From an uncultured Oscillibacter sp. (GTDB lineage: Bacteria; Bacillota_A; Clostridia; Oscillospirales; Oscillospiraceae), in contig CABQCB010000111.1 in the NCBI GenBank assembly GCA_902462475.1, positions 1 through 6,398 of the forward strand: DNA of 6,398 nucleotides. The letters run 5' to 3'. Positions 4,353 through 6,398 of the stretch are shown here, in pieces (the stretch's first letter is position 1; each line of letters begins with the position of its first letter). The notes under the pieces were generated by a model. That model searched no databases. It was not told the origin of the DNA and saw nothing but the letters and a program-made list of their open reading frames with translations. The position numbers were made by a program, and so were the translations under genes.

Positions 4353-6398
4353 CTATGATTCCCTTGTCAGCTGGCCCATGCGCAGCGCCGTGGATACGGA
4401 GATGCGCTTGCACACGCCGCTGTCAAAGGAGATGGTGGCGATATCCCCGGTACGCCCCAGGATGGTACCGGGGCCGAACTGCCGGTGACGCACCCGCGCG
4501 CCGTCTCCATAGCCCCGATCCGGCTGCGTCGGCCGTGTACGGTGGGCCGGGATGGCGGCCGGTTTCGGCGTCGGCGCTTTCTTCTCCGGAAACAGCTCCC
4601 GGGAAAAGGCGGAGCGCAGGCCGTCTTTTCGGAACGTGATGACCGCCAGAGACTCCCTGGCCCGGGTCATGCCCACATAAAAAAGCCGCCACTCCTCCTC
4701 GTAGGCGTCCTTTTCCTCCTGGGAGGCAGCCTTGTCCGGCAGGGACTTGGGGAAGATCCCATCCGCCACGTCCATCAAAATCACCCGCTCATACTCCAGC
4801 CCCTTGCTGGAATGGATGGTCGAGAGGATCAGATTGCTGTCCTCTGCGCTGCCGCCGGCACGCACCACCGCCTCCAGCTCCGCCAGACGCTCCAGCAGTG
4901 CCCGTGGATCGGCCGCCTGCTCTCCCAGCGCCTCCAGAAGCTCCGCTTTTCCCGCGTCCATGCCCCGCTCCTCCAGATAGGCGCCGTAGCCCATAAAGTG
5001 GACGATGCGGTAGACGGCCTTGTCCGCCCGCTCTGTGCGCAGATTTTCAAAGTGGGTCTCCAGCGCCTTGCACTGTTTTCTGGTCCACGCCGAAACGGAG
5101 GACAGCTGCGCGATATAGCCCAGGATCGTCTCGCCCTCCCGGCCGCACCGCTCCACCGCCTCCTGGGCCGCCAGGCGGCTGATGCCCGCGCCCAGCTTAT
5201 AGTAAAAGCGCAGAAACAGCGCCCCATTCCCGGAGTCCTCGGCAAAGCGGAACATATCGCAAAGGTCCCGCACCACCCGGTTGGAAAAAAAGCTGCCCTC
5301 CACCTGCCGGCAGCGGTATGGGATGCCGGCCCGGTCCAGAAGATCGATCAGCGGCAGGGCGCTGTCGTTGTCCCGGTAGAGGACCGCGGTCTCCCGGTCA
5401 CATTTCCGCGCCAGCGCCTCCAGATAGCGGTACTGCTTTTGCCGGTTATAGACCTGGATCTCCCGCACCGGCTCCCCGGCTGGCCGGGCAGGCACCATGT
5501 GCTTTGGCTTGCGGTTCTCGTTTTTCTGGATAAAGCGGTCCGCCGCCTCCACGATGCGGGCGTTGGAGCGGTAGTTCCGCTCCAGATACAAGATCTGCGC
5601 GCCGGGATAGACCCGGTCAAAGCCAGTGAGGGCCTGGGGGAAAGCCGCCCGAAAGCCGTAGATGCTCTGGTCCTCGTCGCCCACCATGAAGATGTTCTTG
5701 CTCCGGGAGGCCAAAAGATGCACGATCCGGTGCTGGATCTTGGAAGTATCCTGGGCCTCGTCCACGCAGAAATAGGCATATCGGTCCTGAATCTCCCGAA
5801 GGAGCTGGGGGTAGCGGCGCAAAATCTCCAGGGCATAGACCATCTGGTCGTCATAGTCCATGCACCGGCGTTCCCGGAGCGCCGCGCAGTAGGTCCGGTA
5901 AAAGGGCGGAAAGTCCACCCCTTCCACCGTGACCTCCGAGAGCTGCTCCTCCCCCAGCATCTGGTTTTTCACATAGGTGACCGCCGCGCCCAGGGCCTTG
6001 ACCGTGCCCTCCGGGGCAAACTCCCCCGCCCGCTGGCGGTACAGCTCCCCCAGCAGTGCCGCCTGCTCCCCCGCCTCCAGAAGCCGGAAGGCCGTGCGGC
6101 CCAGCCGCCGCTCGTAAAGGCGGATGATGCGGCTGCACACGCCGTTGATGGTGCGGAATTCCAGCTCCTCCGCCGCCTCGGCGCCGAACAGGGCGGCAAA
6201 GCGCCGCCGCATATCCCCGGCCGCCGCCACCGTGTAGGTCATGGTGAGGATCTTTTCCGCCGGGATGCCCCGGACAAAGCGCATATAGCCGATGCGGCTG
6301 ACCAGCACCGTGGTCTTGCCGCTGCCCGGCACCGCCAAAAGCAGCACCGGTCCCTCCACCGCCTGCACCGCCGCAGCCTGCTGGGGGTCCAGTGTCAG
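4353..6398 (-). CDS. UvrD/PcrA-like superfamily 1A ATP-dependent DNA helicase (5' partial)
   Basis: This SF1A 3'-5' DNA helicase is open at the window edge, with 681 residues visible. Numbering from the first visible codon, the frame begins LTLDPQQAAAVQ, the Q motif that normally sits near the N-terminus, so only a few residues are probably missing. Other motifs in order are Walker A AVPGSGKTT (22-30), LTMTYTVAAA (motif Ia, 51-60), DEAQD (213-217), GDEDQSIYGFR (240-250), NYRS (275-278), HSSKGLEYE (529-537) and FYVGMTRARE (573-582). A proline-rich linker leads to a C-terminal Tudor-like domain (about 632-675; VRHRQFGPGTI), as in PcrA and UvrD, where it contacts RNA polymerase. All catalytic motifs are intact. 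At about 690 residues it is somewhat shorter than PcrA (about 730), so it is probably a clostridial UvrD paralogue in repair rather than certainly PcrA itself. Its promoter is outside the window. Confidence 0.93.
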   Translation of the reverse strand: MTLDPQQAAAVQAVEGPVLLLAVPGSGKTTVLVSRIGYMRFVRGIPAEKILTMTYTVAAAGDMRRRFAALFGAEAAEELEFRTINGVCSRIIRLYERRLGRTAFRLLEAGEQAALLGELYRQRAGEFAPEGTVKALGAAVTYVKNQMLGEEQLSEVTVEGVDFPPFYRTYCAALRERRCMDYDDQMVYALEILRRYPQLLREIQDRYAYFCVDEAQDTSKIQHRIVHLLASRSKNIFMVGDEDQSIYGFRAAFPQALTGFDRVYPGAQILYLERNYRSNARIVEAADRFIQKNENRKPKHMVPARPAGEPVREIQVYNRQKQYRYLEALARKCDRETAVLYRDNDSALPLIDLLDRAGIPYRCRQVEGSFFSNRVVRDLCDMFRFAEDSGNGALFLRFYYKLGAGISRLAAQEAVERCGREGETILGYIAQLSSVSAWTRKQCKALETHFENLRTERADKAVYRIVHFMGYGAYLEERGMDAGKAELLEALGEQAADPRALLERLAELEAVVRAGGSAEDSNLILSTIHSSKGLEYERVILMDVADGIFPKSLPDKAASQEEKDAYEEEWRLFYVGMTRARESLAVITFRKDGLRSAFSRELFPEKKAPTPKPAAIPAHRTRPTQPDRGYGDGARVRHRQFGPGTILGRTGDIATISFDSGVCKRISVSTALRMGQLTRES

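Noticed and set aside
6366..6368. GTG as the start of the helicase gene
   Set aside because: The frame stays open to the window edge and the ten codons before it encode LTLDPQQAAA, the Q motif required by this helicase family, so the true start is beyond 6398.

Overview
The window reads as chromosomal DNA from a GC-rich, spore-forming member of the Clostridia, most likely an Oscillospiraceae/Flavonifractor-type gut bacterium. The clues are a spore-specific alpha/beta-type SASP gene, a clostridial-type formate-tetrahydrofolate ligase C-terminus, a DUF1576 membrane protein, strong GGAGG ribosome binding sites and frequent TTG/GTG starts. The assignment is an inference from gene content and composition. 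I see no tRNA or rRNA gene, insertion sequence, phage gene or CRISPR array.

Layout. Positions 1-120 (+) hold the last 39 codons of fhs, closed by a perfect hairpin terminator (136-169) that can also act on the opposite strand. A minus-strand block follows. Read in its own direction it runs: a zinc/manganese-type substrate-binding lipoprotein (2305-1343), a 106-residue unknown protein (1285-965), and an HpcH/HpaI-family aldolase (968-189). The last two overlap by four bases (ATGA). The lipoprotein gene has a Fur/Zur-like operator over its predicted transcription start, and no terminator separates it from the two genes downstream, although a second weak promoter may. Next on the minus strand is a DUF1576 polytopic membrane protein (3856-2426) with its own promoter, a direct repeat in its leader, and a GC-rich terminator (2389-2421). 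On the plus strand is the SASP gene (4089-4286), preceded by a sequence resembling a sigma-G promoter. It converges on a 5'-truncated UvrD/PcrA-like helicase (6398-4353, minus), and the two share a bidirectional terminator (4311-4350).

How the genes relate. Fhs feeds one-carbon units into folate metabolism. The SASP protects spore DNA. The helicase belongs to DNA repair and replication. DUF1576 is a probable transporter of unknown substrate. The most interesting part is the metal-binding lipoprotein unit. It has no permease or ATPase partner in the window, its metal-ligand positions differ from those of classical ZnuA/AdcA/TroA, and it is followed by an uncharacterised aromatic-rich small protein coupled to a predicted divalent-metal-dependent aldolase. 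Three consecutive minus-strand genes start at TTG or GTG rather than ATG.
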